This document shows positions 13,864 to 25,733 of a stretch of 64,000 nucleotides of DNA, in pieces (the stretch's first letter is position 1; each line of letters starts with the position of its first letter). The position numbers were made by a program, and so were the translations under genes. The notes below the pieces were generated by a model. That model was not told the origin of the DNA. It ran no database searches and saw only the letters and a list, made by a program, of their open reading frames with translations. The stretch comes from Trifolium pratense (lineage: Eukaryota > Streptophyta > Magnoliopsida > Fabales > Fabaceae). The stretch covers positions 23,411,362 through 23,475,361 of the forward strand of contig NC_060061.1 of NCBI RefSeq assembly GCF_020283565.1, written 5' to 3'.

Positions 13864-15577
13864 TCACCCTGCTTTTGCTGCGCGAGCACCCCCTGTTAAA
13901 TAAAGATCTATTAGATCATTTTAAAGGATGAAGTAAGAATACGCAACTTTTATTCCGTAAAGTCATCACACAGGAGTCAATCCCAATTGCTTTGGAAATA
14001 GGGATAAAAAATTATATAATCAAATTTGCATAAAGAAAATCTAGTCTCAAATACAGTGTAAAAAAAATGTTCACCACAATAATTAAGTACTCCAAACACT
14101 TTAAATTTCAGTTGCTCAAATCTACTGGAAGTTCTTGTCATAATTTGGAACAATTTGTCAACTAATACCTATATAAAGCATATAGTTTAGTTTCTTACAA
14201 GAACTCTGCAATACACTATTACTAATAACTACTCCTACTAGTCTACTACTACACCTTTCAAAATATGGCATTTTCAAAGGACAACAATCATCATGCATAA
14301 AAGATAAAACTTAGCAATCATATTTCAGAACTAAAGATGAGGACATGTATTTTCAGCAATTAAACATACAACAACAATAAGGAAAGTCTACATGAGTCAA
14401 TTTTAGCAAAAACAAATAGATAAGGAAAATTATGTACTTTTAGTAATTAAACATGCAACAACAACAGCAACAAAATTCTTTCCTCATAAGCCAGAGTCAA
14501 GAGTCAATTTTACCAATTATGCATAAGGCAAAAACAATAAGTGTTATTGAAAGTCACACTTCCTGTCTCAAACTCACTTTCTTTCTCCTAAAGTTCTCAC
14601 TCTCAGTGCTTTTTATATTGAGCATTTACAAAGAAAAAAAATCAAATAACAAGGCAAGCAATTATCACTGGATCCCAAACAACGACAAGATATGCTAGGA
14701 AAATCACAACATGCAGCAGCAATTCTAAGAAACCAAATAATTAAGAAAAATCACATATTTCGCCGTTTCTTTTAGAGATCGTGCATAATCAGTCGTCACC
14801 TTTTCTTTTACTGGAAGCTTGAGGATTGACATTAGATAATGGTGGTCCAACTCCACAATCATGAAGATCCTTTAGCCCAAAATTTTCGCCTGCCAGACAC
14901 TGGAGATTCTCAAATTCACAACCATCAAATCCTCCCTCATTTGGCGACACCCCTTCTGCAGCAATCGTCCCATCTGCTCCAGGACGAAGGCAATAGACCC
15001 GATCATCACACTGCACATTACAAGGGTTCATCACATAAGAACCAGTCAAGTTCGAAACCGGAGGGTTAGCATTGGTCGGTTTCTGATACGGAAACGATCC
15101 AATTTCTCCTTCAATCCTTCCCCTAATATCAACCAACAAACACTTCAATCTAGCAACTTCAGCTTCCAAAGCAGCTTGTCCCTGCAACTTCCTCATCAAA
15201 TGCTGGTTCAAAGCCCTCAATTTCATAACCTCATCTTCCAACGACGCAGCCCTAGCTTTCTTCTTCTCACGATACTTCCTAACCGCTTCTTTATTACCCA
15301 CCGGCCTTTTCTTTGACTTCTTCTCAGACTCAGCAGTATCATCAGTACCAACCTGATCATCTTCAGCAGGCACAATTTTAGTGTGAACATGATAACACGT
15401 GTGAGTGTGTGAAAAATCAGGACCCGGTGGATTACACGTGTGGGTATGAGTACAAGCGTGTGAATCTTTCAAAAGCTCCTCGAAAAAACTATCCATTGAA
15501 CCACTACTCGGAAATTCACCCATGTTTGGACTCGAAAAAACTTCGTGGTTCGAGAAATCAAGTTCACCGTCCTCCAT
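13864..15577 (-). CDS. bZIP19-like: bZIP transcription factor with Cys/His zinc-sensor motif (bZIP19/23 type)
   Basis: Coding exon 1 runs 15577 to 14800 and a short last exon 13892 to 13864, giving 268 residues. Reading through the donor would instead stop after KRKGDD at 14789. The spliced end KRKGGARAAKAG matches the KRKGG-R-A-type end of Arabidopsis bZIP19. Residues 40-65 hold the repeated HTHTC/CHVHT Cys-His cluster that senses zinc in group F bZIPs. The basic region has N95-x7-R103, and leucines at 113, 120 and 127 start the zipper. Under zinc deficiency such factors switch on ZIP transporter genes. The chosen start MEDGELDFSN is the family start; the 43 codons in front are not conserved. 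A 5'-UTR intron with donor at about 15812 and acceptor at about 15620 is likely. Confidence 0.92.
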
Positions 15578-16104
15578 TTCTCGAAACAAATCCCAAAATC
15601 CCAAAATCAAACCGGTAAACCTGATCGAAAAAAACACAAAAAAGCACGTTAATGCGAATTTCAAAATTCTAAATCGGTGAATTCGAATTGGAAGTAGAAT
15701 AAACAAGTAGAATATTACTAAGCAGAAGCGATTGAAATTGGAATGTGATGTTACGATGCAAATAATTGAAAATTGAAATGGAAACCCTAAAAAGAAGAGA
15801 AAATGAACGTACCAGGTTGAAGCGATAATTGAGAGATTCTACGACGCACGATTTGTTTGTTTGTTTTTTTGTTTCGTTTTGGTTCTAAATTTATACGTAT
15901 TTTCATGAAGGAGCATTAATATATGATTTGATAATTTACGTAGGTCCCAGTCGCATGGCTCCACAGACACAGTCACGTTACACGCCGAATGGTTAGAATT
16001 AAATAAACCTATTTTTTGTACTTTTTAATTTTAATTAATAATTAATTAAATTAATTTGGTGTCTCCATTCCATTATAATACCCTACTAAAATATAAGTCA
16101 GATA

Positions 16105-16261
16105 CTCCCTCCGGTCATATATATATATATATATAAGAGAAAGTTTACTTTTTAGATTCATTAAGAATTTAATGTATTTAAACTATATTATGGATCAAAT
16201 ACATTAGATTATTAATGAATTTAAAAAGTAAATTTTATCTTATATATACGGTCGGGGAAAG
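16105..16261. mobile_element. Stowaway-type MITE
   Basis: The left end CTCCCTCCGGTC and right end (complement CTTTCCCCGACC) are inverted and flanked by TA. The interior forms an AT-rich foldback around TAATGTATTTAAACTATATT. Known: Stowaway elements are Tc1/mariner-derived with TA duplications and CTCCCTCCGT-type ends. Confidence 0.75.
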
Positions 16262-16272
16262 TATTATATAAA

Positions 16273-16310
16273 CTAGTATCCAGACCCGTGTCAACACACC
16301 TAAAAATGTG
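16273..16310 (-). mobile_element. Probable Helitron 3' end (minus strand)
   Basis: On the minus strand GTGTTGACACGGGTCTGGAT is followed by ACTAG, then T: a small hairpin about 10 bp before CTAG, as at Helitron 3' ends. One side of the stem is degenerate. The body would extend to higher coordinates; no 5' end was recognised. Confidence 0.4.
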
Positions 16311-16594
16311 TTTGTAGATTTATTCACTTATAAATAATATATTTTAATATACTATTTTATTTTAAACTGGAAAATTAACATTTTAGTTGCTAGTGAAAGA
16401 TAATTAATGACAACTACGTAAATATTTATAATATTATATAATTTAATAATTAAAATAATACTATGTGATAAAAAACTATATTTAAATTATATGAATTAAG
16501 AAATGTAATTAATTAACATTAAATATAAAAGAGAAAGGATTTGTCGAATAGCATGAGAAAGATAACCCGAAGATGAGTAACAAAATAGCATTAA

Positions 16595-17159
16595 GGGCCC
16601 GTTTGGTGAGCAGGATAGGATAGAGATAAGATATGATAAGAAGCTGGATAAGGATATGATATGATAGGATAATGACAGGATAAACACATATCCTGTCATG
16701 TGTTTGGTGCACACATGATAAAAAAGAGGATAACATTATTTTATCATATCTTATCTCTATCATATCCTGCCATGTTATATTTAAATGAGAAAATTATTCT
16801 TTGTGAAAAAAATACATTTTTATATTAAAAAAAAATTATATTTTTATAAACATTTAGAAAAATAAAATAAGTGATGACAAAATTATTGTATACACATTTT
16901 TTATAAAATAAAATAATTTAATATTTTAATTGGTATTAAAAAATGGGTTGAATAAGTTTTTTGTACTTGAAAAAAATAGTGAATTTTGATTTTTAGCTTC
17001 TAAATATAAAAATAGGATTTTTTTGTCCTCCCAAATTTTCTATTTCATTTTGTAAAAAAAACAAAAGTTATGTTTCACCTTTTGTCTCTAATGGACATAG
17101 TTTTAACATGTCCTTGATATATTTTGAACATAATAATATTTTTTTTGGTAAGTTTGAAC

Positions 17160-17192
<33 letters not shown>

Positions 17193-17653
17193 TAAACATA
17201 CAAAAGATTAGTAAAAATAAAATAAAATTAGTATGTGGGTTAAGTGAAAAAAAAAATAGTATGGGTGAGCAGTCTAGCAACACGTGTGGATCAATACTAG
17301 TAGTAAATATTAATAAACATGTGTGGATCAATACTAATATATATTAATAAATAATAAAAATTTATATGCATATCATATAGATATAGGACAAGCGTGTGAA
17401 TAAAACCAAAAACAATTCAGCAAAATGCAATCACCAGGATTCGAAGAGAGGACAAGCGTGAAAATGCTCAGTCTAAGCTATCCTGTTGCTATCCTAGCTT
17501 AAAACAAGGATTAAAATTACAAAGGCTCAATAGGATAAGATAAGTAATAGGTTTATTTTATCCTTTCCGACTGGTGCACCAAACAAGCGATTAAAATAGG
17601 ATAGGATAATTTTATCATATCTTGTCTCTCTATCCTGCGCACCAAACGAGCTC
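16595..17653. mobile_element. PIF/Harbinger-type MITE with TAA duplication
   Basis: Left end GGGCCCGTTTGGTGAGCAGG and right end, complemented, GAGCTCGTTTGGTGCGCAGG, flanked by TAA (16592-16594 and 17654-17656). The terminal arms, rich in GATAGGATA/ATATGATA, are repeated internally near 16680-16780 and 17525-17600. A (TAA)n microsatellite lies at about 17160-17190. Open frames inside (17068-17347) are simple-sequence artefacts. There is no transposase. Confidence 0.8.
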
Positions 17654-18127
17654 TAAATGTTACACCGACTGATATTATAAAATTACTTATAATTCAGTAC
17701 AATTTTCTTTTCATAGCGACATATAATTCAGTACGGAGGGAGTAATTACTTTTTATCAAAGAGTTATAATTTGTATTGATCATCAAATTAATATAAATTA
17801 ATCATGACATTAAGCTCAAATAGTTATTGAACTCGGCCTAGAACGAATTATTTGGGAGAACCTAAGTCCGATTCTTGAAACAATTTTTGGTCATGCTTTA
17901 CTTACTTCCCTGCCGAACTTTGGACTGCCGAACCCCTTCCCATATACTTCAACATTAACAGCTTATTACTCAACGTTTAACTAGTTTTTCTTGATCACTC
18001 AAAATCAATCTTGCTCGGACAATAAGAAACCATCCAACTGCAATATTGGTGTTATTTTGCCCGCAAGCAATCTAATAAAAGAAAGTGCTAAAAGAATTGA
18101 ACTATTGTTCTAAAATAAAATATTGTA

Positions 18128-18401
18128 CTCCTTCCGTTTTAAAATATAAGTCACTTTGAAAAAAAGATTTGTTCCAAATTATAAGTCACTTTACATTACC
18201 AATGATGCATTTAATGCTATTTTTCCTAATATACCCTTAACTATTTATTACTCTTTCTTCTTTCAATTTATCTTTCATATGCCATTAATGAAGGACAAAT
18301 TTGTAATCTAACTCATAATTTCTCTTTTCCATACAACATTAATTATATTTCTTAATTTGTATAATTTGACCAAAATAACTTGTATTTTGAAACGGAGAGA
18401 G
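18128..18401. mobile_element. Stowaway-type MITE
   Basis: Ends CTCCTTCCGTTTTAAAATAT and, complemented, CTCTCTCCGTTTCAAAATAC, flanked by TA (18126-18127 and 18402-18403). Copy B of the segmental duplication has no insertion here. Confidence 0.85.
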
Positions 18402-18631
18402 TAATTACTTTTAAGATCGAATTAAGTTGCCACTTTTAAGAATTTATATCAACACTAAACACTGAAAACAGAACGAATCTTATCATGGGCTAATAAATCT
18501 TCTAAAATTCCTAAAACTTTTCATTGTTTAACTTTTTCTTTATACATTTTTGAAGATAATTAAAGTAATGGCGCATGAGATTTTAATCATGCAATTGACG
18601 GGTCTACTGTGGAAAGATTATATTATTGATA

Positions 18632-18890
18632 CTCCTCGGTCTCAAAATAATTGTCACATTTTACTACTGCACACTTGCCGATACACAATTTTGATCGTGC
18701 ATATCTTTTGTTGTGTATTATTAAAAATTATAAAAAATTGATATTTTGATAGTACTCATCGAAATAAATCTAACAATATCTCATATGATAATATTTATCT
18801 TTATATATTAGTAAAAAAAATATGGTCAAAGTAGCTTATATGAATAGTGTATACAGTCAGATTGTGACAATTATATTGAAACAGAGGGAG
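18632..18890. mobile_element. Stowaway-type MITE
   Basis: Ends CTCCTCGGTCTCAAAATAAT and, complemented, CTCCCTCTGTTTCAATATAA, followed by the shared inverted TTGTCACA, flanked by TA (18630-18631 and 18891-18892). Copy B near 25675-25690 lacks it. The small open frame 18550-18741 crosses its border and is not a gene. Confidence 0.85.
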
Positions 18891-18997
18891 TATACAATTA
18901 AGATTTTTTTTGGTTAGGGTGAGAAAATACATGTTTAACCAAAGAAATTGAGGATTTTGTATTATTATTGTTTTTTAGCCAGGGTGATATATTCCAA

Positions 18998-19806
18998 GGC
19001 TCTGTTTGGCAAAAATAGCTTATGGCTGATGGCATCTAGCTGATTGAAGTGTTTGGTAAAATTAGTAGTTCAACTGACTGATAAATGTAAAATAACATAA
19101 AAGGACATCTTTAATTTGATAATTTTTTTTATCAAATTAATACTATTTAAGATGCTTAGAATTTAATATTTTAAGTTTATTTTATTTTATTTTATTTTTT
19201 ACAATATTTTAAGTTTATTAATTCAATAAATATATCTTTCAAATATTATTATTAAACTAATTTTTATATGGTGAATTTTTTTTAAAAAAAAATTATTTTC
19301 CTTTCAGTTGATATTCTTTATGAAAAAATAACAACAAAATATATTCACAATATAATATAATGGTTAATTATAGTAAGGTACGTTGTTAAAAAAAATTATA
19401 GTAAGGTATGTACCTATGAATTGATAAAAAAAAAAATGTTTTGGCCTTCATATTTGAAAATAGATAATAAGACAACGTTAAAACATACTATATACATGTG
19501 ATTTTAAAAGAAACAACATTAAAACATGCATTTAGTTATTTTATTTTAAATTCTAATGATAATAAATCATAAAGAGTAAATATGAATTTTAGTAAAAATA
19601 ATAAGGGTAAGAGAGAAAGAAAAAATGAAAAACTAGAAGCTATAAGCTCAGAAGCTACCTGAAATATCTTCTGAAAAAGAAGCTATAAGTCGGTAAAATA
19701 AGCTAAAAACTCTTTCTGAAAAAATTGTTACCAAACAGATCTTTTAGCTTATAAGTCATAAGACAAAAGCTAAAAACTACTTTTTTTTGGCTTGCTAAAT
19801 AGACCC
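18998..19806. mobile_element. hAT-like non-autonomous element
   Basis: The left end GGCTCTGTTTGGCAAAAATA and right end, complemented, GGGTCTATTTAGCAAGCCAA are inverted. Internal AGCTTATAAGTC/AGCTATAAGC motifs repeat near the right end. An 8-bp duplication could not be confirmed, so the family is an inference from the end sequence. Confidence 0.55.
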
Positions 19807-19985
19807 AAGTATTGTTGCACATCTTAAGCTTATACACGATGTTGACATACACAATAAATTCACATTTAACAATCAGTATGTCACTCTATTCTTTGGCACC
19901 AAGAGTGCACAAGTTATCAATATTATTATAATAAATACGAATTTTACAAAATCGGTCGTTGAATTGAAAGTTTATATCGTATAGA

Positions 19986-20150
19986 TTATTTATAATTTTT
20001 TAAAAAAAAATCAGAAATCATTTGATATGTTATTGAGACCGGTCAAGATTAACGGTAATCAATAAAAAACCATAAACCGTTAATTTTGATGGGTCTCAAT
20101 AACATATCAAATGATTTTCGATTTTTTTTAAAAATAATTATGGATGAACA
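19986..20150. repeat. Palindromic foldback around 20065
   Basis: TCATTTGATATGTTATTGAG (20017-20036) recurs inverted at about 20094-20113, with arms of roughly 55 bp that extend into oligo(A)/oligo(T). A half-copy of the arm is also present near 22747-22785. This is a probable small MITE. Confidence 0.6.
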
Positions 20151-20304
20151 AAATAATAAGGAATAATAAAATATACTCGTTTGTTTAAAAAAAACAAACT
20201 ATGGGCCTACTTCAGTCCTAAGGAAAACACCTTGAGATTTCATTAAACCAAACTTTTAAGTTAGTGATATAATGTCAAATTGCTGCAATTATTCTCCACG
20301 GCAA

Positions 20305-21230
20305 GGTTGTCAGAATTGAGTTTTTACGTTAATTCGTTTTGGCTAAGTGGAACCGAAACATAGATTCAACTCGTAAACTCGTATAATTTACCTCAAATTA
20401 ATATAAATATGTATCATATATATTTAACTTATTTACTTTTGAACATGATCTGATATTAATAATTTCATTTTTATGTTATTACTTTTAAATTAAAAATAAA
20501 ATTTAAATATTAGATAATTCGCACTTAATTGATTTTCTATCATTCTCATTTAGTTAAATGTGACTAAAGTCATGCATTTATTTATTTATTTTTTTTATAA
20601 TACTAAAGTCACGCATTTCAATAATAAATAAATATATCTTGTAAAGAAATAATATCTCTTTCATTATTTTCACATATTAAATATGAATTTTTATGGTGGA
20701 TTTCTAGCCACTAGACTACTTGACCAAAAAAATAAATATGAATCTTTGTCATGCATGTCATGTGAGATTAAATATTATATATGATTGAAATACAAAGTGA
20801 TTATATATTTTAACCTCTATCATTTTATTTTATATTTACAAAATCTCGATTATATTATGCATTTTTTTATTACAATATTCATGTATATATTATTTATCAA
20901 ATAACTTATTATATATTTAAATGTCCACAAATCTTAGCTCAACTGACAGAAATGTCGAAATTGTTATGTCGGAAGCCATTTCTTCTATCTACCAAACAAA
21001 CTTATTAAATTTAAATAATGACAAAAAAAAATTATATTATTTTTTCAAAATAAAATTACTTATTTATTTTGTTTCTTATTTTTTTTTTTTTTCGCACATA
21101 TGCATAAAAATAGAAGACATTGTTGGAAACACACAAGTATTAAATATTGTTTTTATTCTAACTCTTAATGTATCCCTCCATTTCTCCGTCCTCTTTTATA
21201 AGAAAAAAAAATTCTCTTTTAATGAATTGT
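20305..21230. repeat. Dispersed repeat, copy 2 (partner at 5075-6165)
   Basis: Diverged same-strand copy of the repeat at 5.1-6.2 kb, starting at GTTGTCAGAATTGAGTTTTT. It lacks the MITE found at 5113-5418 but carries a truncated SINE at 20691-20733. At 20930-20990 a tRNA-like CTTAGCTCAACTGACA may be the head of a further SINE. The 114-codon open frame starting at 20921 lies wholly in repeat sequence. Confidence 0.6.
20691..20733 (+). mobile_element. 5'-truncated SINE tail
   Basis: GGTGGATTTCTAGCCACTAG and the following ACTACTTGACC plus oligo(A) equal the 3' end of the SINE at 36300-36431. It is flanked by AAATATGAATTT (20679-20690) and AAATATGAATCTT (20734-20746), so this is a genuine 5'-truncated insertion. 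Confidence 0.75.
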
Positions 21231-21300
21231 TAGATGCGAAGTTCCATAACTCTAGCATGAAATAAGATTTCTTCCCATGGAGAATTCACCATAACAATAA

Positions 21301-22034
21301 GGCTAAATTGCAGTTTTGGCCCCCACGTTTCATAATTGTGCGATTTTGGCCCTCCACGTTTCACATGTGCGATTTTGGCCCCCAACGTTTCATAATTGTG
21401 CGATTTTGGCCCCCCAGGTTTGCCCCCTTTTGCATTTCTCGGTCCCTGTTGACTATTTTAACCAAAAATTACTGACATGGAATATTTTTGACACGTGTCT
21501 TAATTGTATTGGCCAACCAAAAATTATTATTATTTTTTTAAAAAAAAAAATAAATTAAGAAAGGTCACATGATTTTTTTTTATGGGGGGTTAATTATTAT
21601 TTTTTTGACAAAATTGGTGCAAAAAAGGTCACGTGACTTTACAATTTATATACTGATGGAGAAGAAGATGAGATCTTGGTTCCATTTTTTGCACCTATTT
21701 TGTCAAAAAAAATAATAATTAACCCCCAAAAAAAAGTCACGTGACCTTTCTTAATTTTTTTTTAAAAAAATAATAATAATAAATTTTGGTTGGCCAATAC
21801 AATTAAGACACGTATCAAAAATATTTCTTGTCAGCAATTTTTGGTCAAAATAGTCAACGGGGACCAAAAAATGTAAAAGGGGGCAAACCTGGGGGCCAAA
21901 ATCGCACATTTGAAACGTGGGGGGCCACAATCGCACAATTATGAAACGTGGGGGGCCAAAATTACACATGTGAAACGTGAGGGGCCAAAATCGCACAATT
22001 ATGAAACGTGGGGGGCCAAAACTGCAATTTAGCC
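21301..22034. mobile_element. MULE-type foldback MITE with 9-bp duplication
   Basis: TAACAATAA flanks both ends exactly (21292-21300 and 22035-22043). The element is a near-complete palindrome with arms of about 340 bp. The ends read GGCTAAATTGCAGTTTTGGC, with internal repeats of CGATTTTGGCCCCC and ACGTTTCATAATTGTG. The 9-bp duplication and long inverted repeats mark a Mutator-like element. Open frames in both arms (21316-21558, 21751-22068) are low-complexity reads of the repeat. Confidence 0.88.
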
Positions 22035-22043
22035 TAACAATAA

Positions 22044-22810
22044 TTGCATATTGCTTTTTCAATACCATTTGATCTTTACCGAGTTTTTCGAAAATGTTCC
22101 AAAATGTCTAGAATTTGTTATCTAAATCTTCTATATCCTCATTGATATCCACATCCGCATTTTCCATATGTTCCTATGCATTTAAACAAATAACACAACA
22201 TCAATGAATCAACAAAATTACAGGATACTACAACTTATCATATAAATAAACAAATTAATATATTATGATGATTGTCCCGAATGCTCCGAGGAAATCCTTT
22301 GCATACAAGTTTCTTGCCGTTAGCACCGACTTCTAAACTGTAGCTGAAAATTTTCGATCCATTGTCATCGCCCATAAACTGTAGGAAGGCCATAAAAGAT
22401 GGAGCCGTGCCAAGCTAAAAAACCTCAACATGCAAGCAGAAGTAATTTCCATAACAATTGTATATCTAACAAGCAAGAGAATATGAAATTCAAGATGAGT
22501 TTTTATGTTTGTCTTCCTAATAATAGGATAACAAGCAAAAATAATTAAATAACTTACGAATAGCGTCCATGTATAAATTAGTAGAGGACGGGGGTTTGGG
22601 GTTTAGCAAAGGATGGGGATATATGAGCCGATGAAGGTGGTTTAGGACTTGAAGGTAATTTGAATTTATTAGTTAGCTTCTTATTATTTTGTTATTTATT
22701 TCTGACTATTTGAAAAGTTTCTATGATTTCTGAAAGTTTCTATGATTCTTAATAACATATCAAATGATTTTCGACTTTTAAAAACCCATCAGCTCCTATT
22801 AACCTTCATA
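22044..22810. other. Intergenic, no gene recognised
   Basis: AT-rich sequence without a clear coding frame. At about 22747-22785 there is a half-copy of the palindrome arm seen at 20017-20036. Some moderately GC-rich sequence at 22260-22430 could be a gene fragment, but I cannot name it. Confidence 0.4.
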
Positions 22811-22813
22811 TTA

Positions 22814-23162
22814 ATTACTATTTGTCAAAATTATAATTTTCTATTGAACATCTTTTTTTTTTAAGGAAAATTGAACATCTAATTATAAATTATGATAAAA
22901 GGTATTTTTATAAATAAATTGTACTAATTTGTATCCAAAATAGTTGGGATCCCACGTGAACCTTCAGTCTAAAAAATTGTATAATTAATATATAAGATCT
23001 ATAATATAAACTAGATAAAATATTTTATTATTTGTCAAAAAATTATAATTTTTTATTGAACATCGAATTAGTATAAATTATGTAACAAAAAAATTAGTAT
23101 AAATTATGATAAAAGGTATTATTATAAATAAATTGTACTAACTTGTACCCAAAATAGTTGGG
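22814..23162. repeat. Tandem duplication, about 210-bp period
   Basis: AATTATGATAAAAGGTATT followed by AAATAGTTGGGATCC occurs at about 22888-22951 and again at about 23105-23165, with the preceding TTGTCAAAATTATAATTTT also repeated. The unit is non-coding. Confidence 0.65.
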
Positions 23163-24239
23163 ATCCTGATGATATCCAAGCAGTCGAAAGATTTGTGAGC
23201 ACACGATCTTAATCGGGTGATCCAAATTTCAAAAAAGTGATTTTAAAGTTTGGATCATTTGATCTTGTTTTTTACTAGCCCAAGACCTAGTCCAACTATG
23301 ATATTCTTTTGACGTCCAATTACACTAGAATCCATGTACAACTTTGAATCTGCTGTGACTTATGTGATCCAAAAGACAAAATGTTCAAATCGTAATGGTT
23401 CGACGGACTCATGATGACGACATTAATATATGTCATGTCGATAACAACCGATCTCATCAATGTTCAACGGATCTTCTCCAATGGCATATACATTCAAGCA
23501 ACCCACATTATACCATTAAAAAAAAAACCCTTCTTTTAGTACAATATATACAATTCCTATCTCACTTTTTGCTCTCATGCTGACTTGAGTGTCAGAATGC
23601 TTGCAAGTATTTTCATCTACTTTAACATTAATGACTTACTGCTCAATGTTCACCTACTTCTTCTAACCACTCCAAATCAATCTTTCTAAGACGACAAAGA
23701 TATTTTAATTATAATACCGAGTGCTATTTTACCCGCAAGCAATCATATAAAGAAAGTGCTAAAAAAATAATTACTTTTAAGACCAAGTTAAGTTGTCACT
23801 CTTAAGAAATTATATCAACACTAATCACTAAAAACAGAATGAATCTTATCAAGGCAAATTCCAACATGATCACTTCTTCAAGTGATCCATGGTAGGCCAA
23901 TATTTAAAAAATATTATTGATAATATACGTTGATATTTGAAAATATAATTTAATGATTATTTTTATTTTTATGATTGAAATAATGAATTAATTGACATTA
24001 GTTTGATTATAACAACATATAATAAAGATTAACTCGTATTGAATTGATATTAATAAATATCATTTTTTTAGCCTTAATAACAAGAAGAGCCGTAATTTTT
24101 ATTTTTAGTTAGAAACTTAGAATTATCAACAATCGTTAGAAATTCAAATAATTTTAAACATTAGTGCATGGTGACCACTTGTTAAATTGGTCCACCCTAT
24201 CATTAGCCTCTTATTATCAAAAGCCATTAATTAATTCTT

Positions 24240-25254
24240 GGCTAAATTATACTTTTGGCCCCTTAAATTTTACAAAGTTGCGATTTTGGCCCCCTAATTT
24301 TCAAAATAGCATTTATGGCCCCCTATGTTTACCTCATTTTGCAAAAATTTAATTTTGACCAAGTCAACACTGATGTGGCAAGTCACTTAAGTGACTCGGC
24401 TGCCACGTCAACTTCTTTTGCCACTTAATAATTAATCAAATTAAACTAAATTTAAAAAAAAAAGGAATGGAAAAAAAGACGTTGTTAGCTTCATATTAAT
24501 TGTTCATATTTTTCTTCATCTCAGTTTCAATAATAAGGGGAAACTGTTATTGTTAGCAAGGTTCCTTTGCCTGATATACCAACAATGGCGAAAATGTTTA
24601 AGCCACTTAATCACGTATATAGCCCCCATGGTGATGAAGTTATAAGCAGCAAAACCGTAAGGGCGCATTTGATTATTCCGTTTTCAGTTGCACGTTCGGT
24701 ACATTTAGAAGAGAGCTTAATGGCGAACTAACCGAAGTAAGTTTTTCCAATACGGTTATATTTGTGTTATTATGGGGCTGTTTGGGTGACTCTAGAAATG
24801 CAAAAGCAAAGACCAGAAGCTGAAATAGTGAAATGAGAAGGAATGAAATGAAGAAAAGTAGCTACTGTGCATAGAAGAAGAAGAGTCGTTATTTAAGAGC
24901 TTAAGTTATGTAGCGAGTAGCGTAGTTACTAAAGAGGGTTGTGAAGAGCTTTTTTATTTAATTTTCATATAACCTTTCAAAAAATTAAGCTGAGACCCTG
25001 AGAGGAAGAAGATGAAGCTCCTACATGATTTCCTTCCATTCTTTTTTATTAATTTTTTTTTAATTATTAAGTGACAAAAGAAGCTGACGTGGCAGCTGAG
25101 TCACTTAAGTGACTTGCCACATCAGCGTTGACTTGGTCAAAATCAACCTTTTGCAAAAGGGGGTAAACATAGGGAGCCATAAGTGCTATTTTGAAAATTA
25201 GGGGGCTAAAATTGCAACTTTGTGGAACTTAGGGGCCAAAAATGTAATTTAACC
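24240..25254. mobile_element. MULE-type MITE with 9-bp duplication
   Basis: TTAATTCTT is repeated exactly at 24231-24239 and 25255-25263. Inverted arms of about 190 bp carry TTTTGGCCCCCTAATTTTCA and a TCACTTAAGTGACT palindrome. The middle (24500-25050) is unique, non-repetitive and partly GC-richer, perhaps captured host sequence, but no family is recognisable. The same end family hosts the nest at 47239-49382. Confidence 0.85.
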
Positions 25255-25306
25255 TTAATTCTTCTAAAATTGCTAAAACTTTTCACTGTTGAACTTTTTC
25301 TTTATA

Positions 25307-25584
25307 CACTCCCTTTATCCCTTAATATAAGCCCCCATTGGGGGTTTCTCACGCATATTAAGAAAAGTTGGTAGTGTAATAAATGTGTATTTTTTGGGTA
25401 TTACAATTACTAAATTGTCCTTGGTGAAAATATGTATTTGTAGTTGACTTTTCAGATTTCAATGTAAAATAGGGTTATGTTTGGAAAAGTAATAATAAAT
25501 GTGTCTAGGGAATTGAAAATGGACTTATATTTAGAGACAAATTTTATCTTTGAAATATAGTGTTTATAATTAGGGATGGAGGGA
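25307..25584. mobile_element. Stowaway-type MITE
   Basis: Starts CACTCCCTTTATCCCTTAAT and ends (complement) CTCCCTCCATCCCTAATTAT, flanked by TA. Copy A of the segmental duplication reads uninterrupted through this point near 18543. Confidence 0.8.
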
Positions 25585-25733
25585 GTATTTTTTAAGATAA
25601 TTAAAAGTAATGGCGGGGGAATTTTTTTAACCATGCAATTAACGGGTCTACAGTGAAAAGATTCTATTCTATATTTCTGTTGATATACTATTAAGAGTTC
25701 CTTCCTGAGCGTGAGAAATCTTCATAAAAGTAG

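Larger units (their letters stand above)
17850..18950. repeat. Segmental duplication copy A
   Basis: Segments at about 17935-18090, 18402-18630 and 18895-18900 match, in order and orientation, 23610-23765, 23768-23850 with 25256-25306, and 25585-25690. The copies differ by transposon insertions: A has the two Stowaway elements at 18128-18401 and 18632-18890, and lacks the MULE and Stowaway of copy B. No coding frame was recognised in the duplicated sequence. Confidence 0.7.
23580..25730. repeat. Segmental duplication copy B
   Basis: Partner of 17850-18950. It matches copy A outside the MULE at 24240-25254 and the Stowaway at 25307-25584, both of which are absent from A. About 370 bp at 23860-24230 is present only here, so one copy has also suffered a deletion or insertion. 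Confidence 0.7.

Noticed and set aside
14789..14799. KRKGDD as the natural C terminus of the bZIP protein
   Set aside because: The GT donor at 14799 and a family-matching final exon at 13892-13864 give a better end.
17068..17347. Asn- and Leu-run open frames on both strands
   Set aside because: They are caused by a (TAA)n microsatellite inside a MITE.
21316..22068. Open frames with repeated HNCAILAP/GPPRFIIVRFWP-like words
   Set aside because: They are translations of the repeat units of a foldback MULE; repetition comes from DNA structure, not protein.
23395..23583. 62-codon frame beginning MVRRTHDDDINICHVDNN
   Set aside because: It is short, has no splice partners or family resemblance, and is surrounded by repeats.
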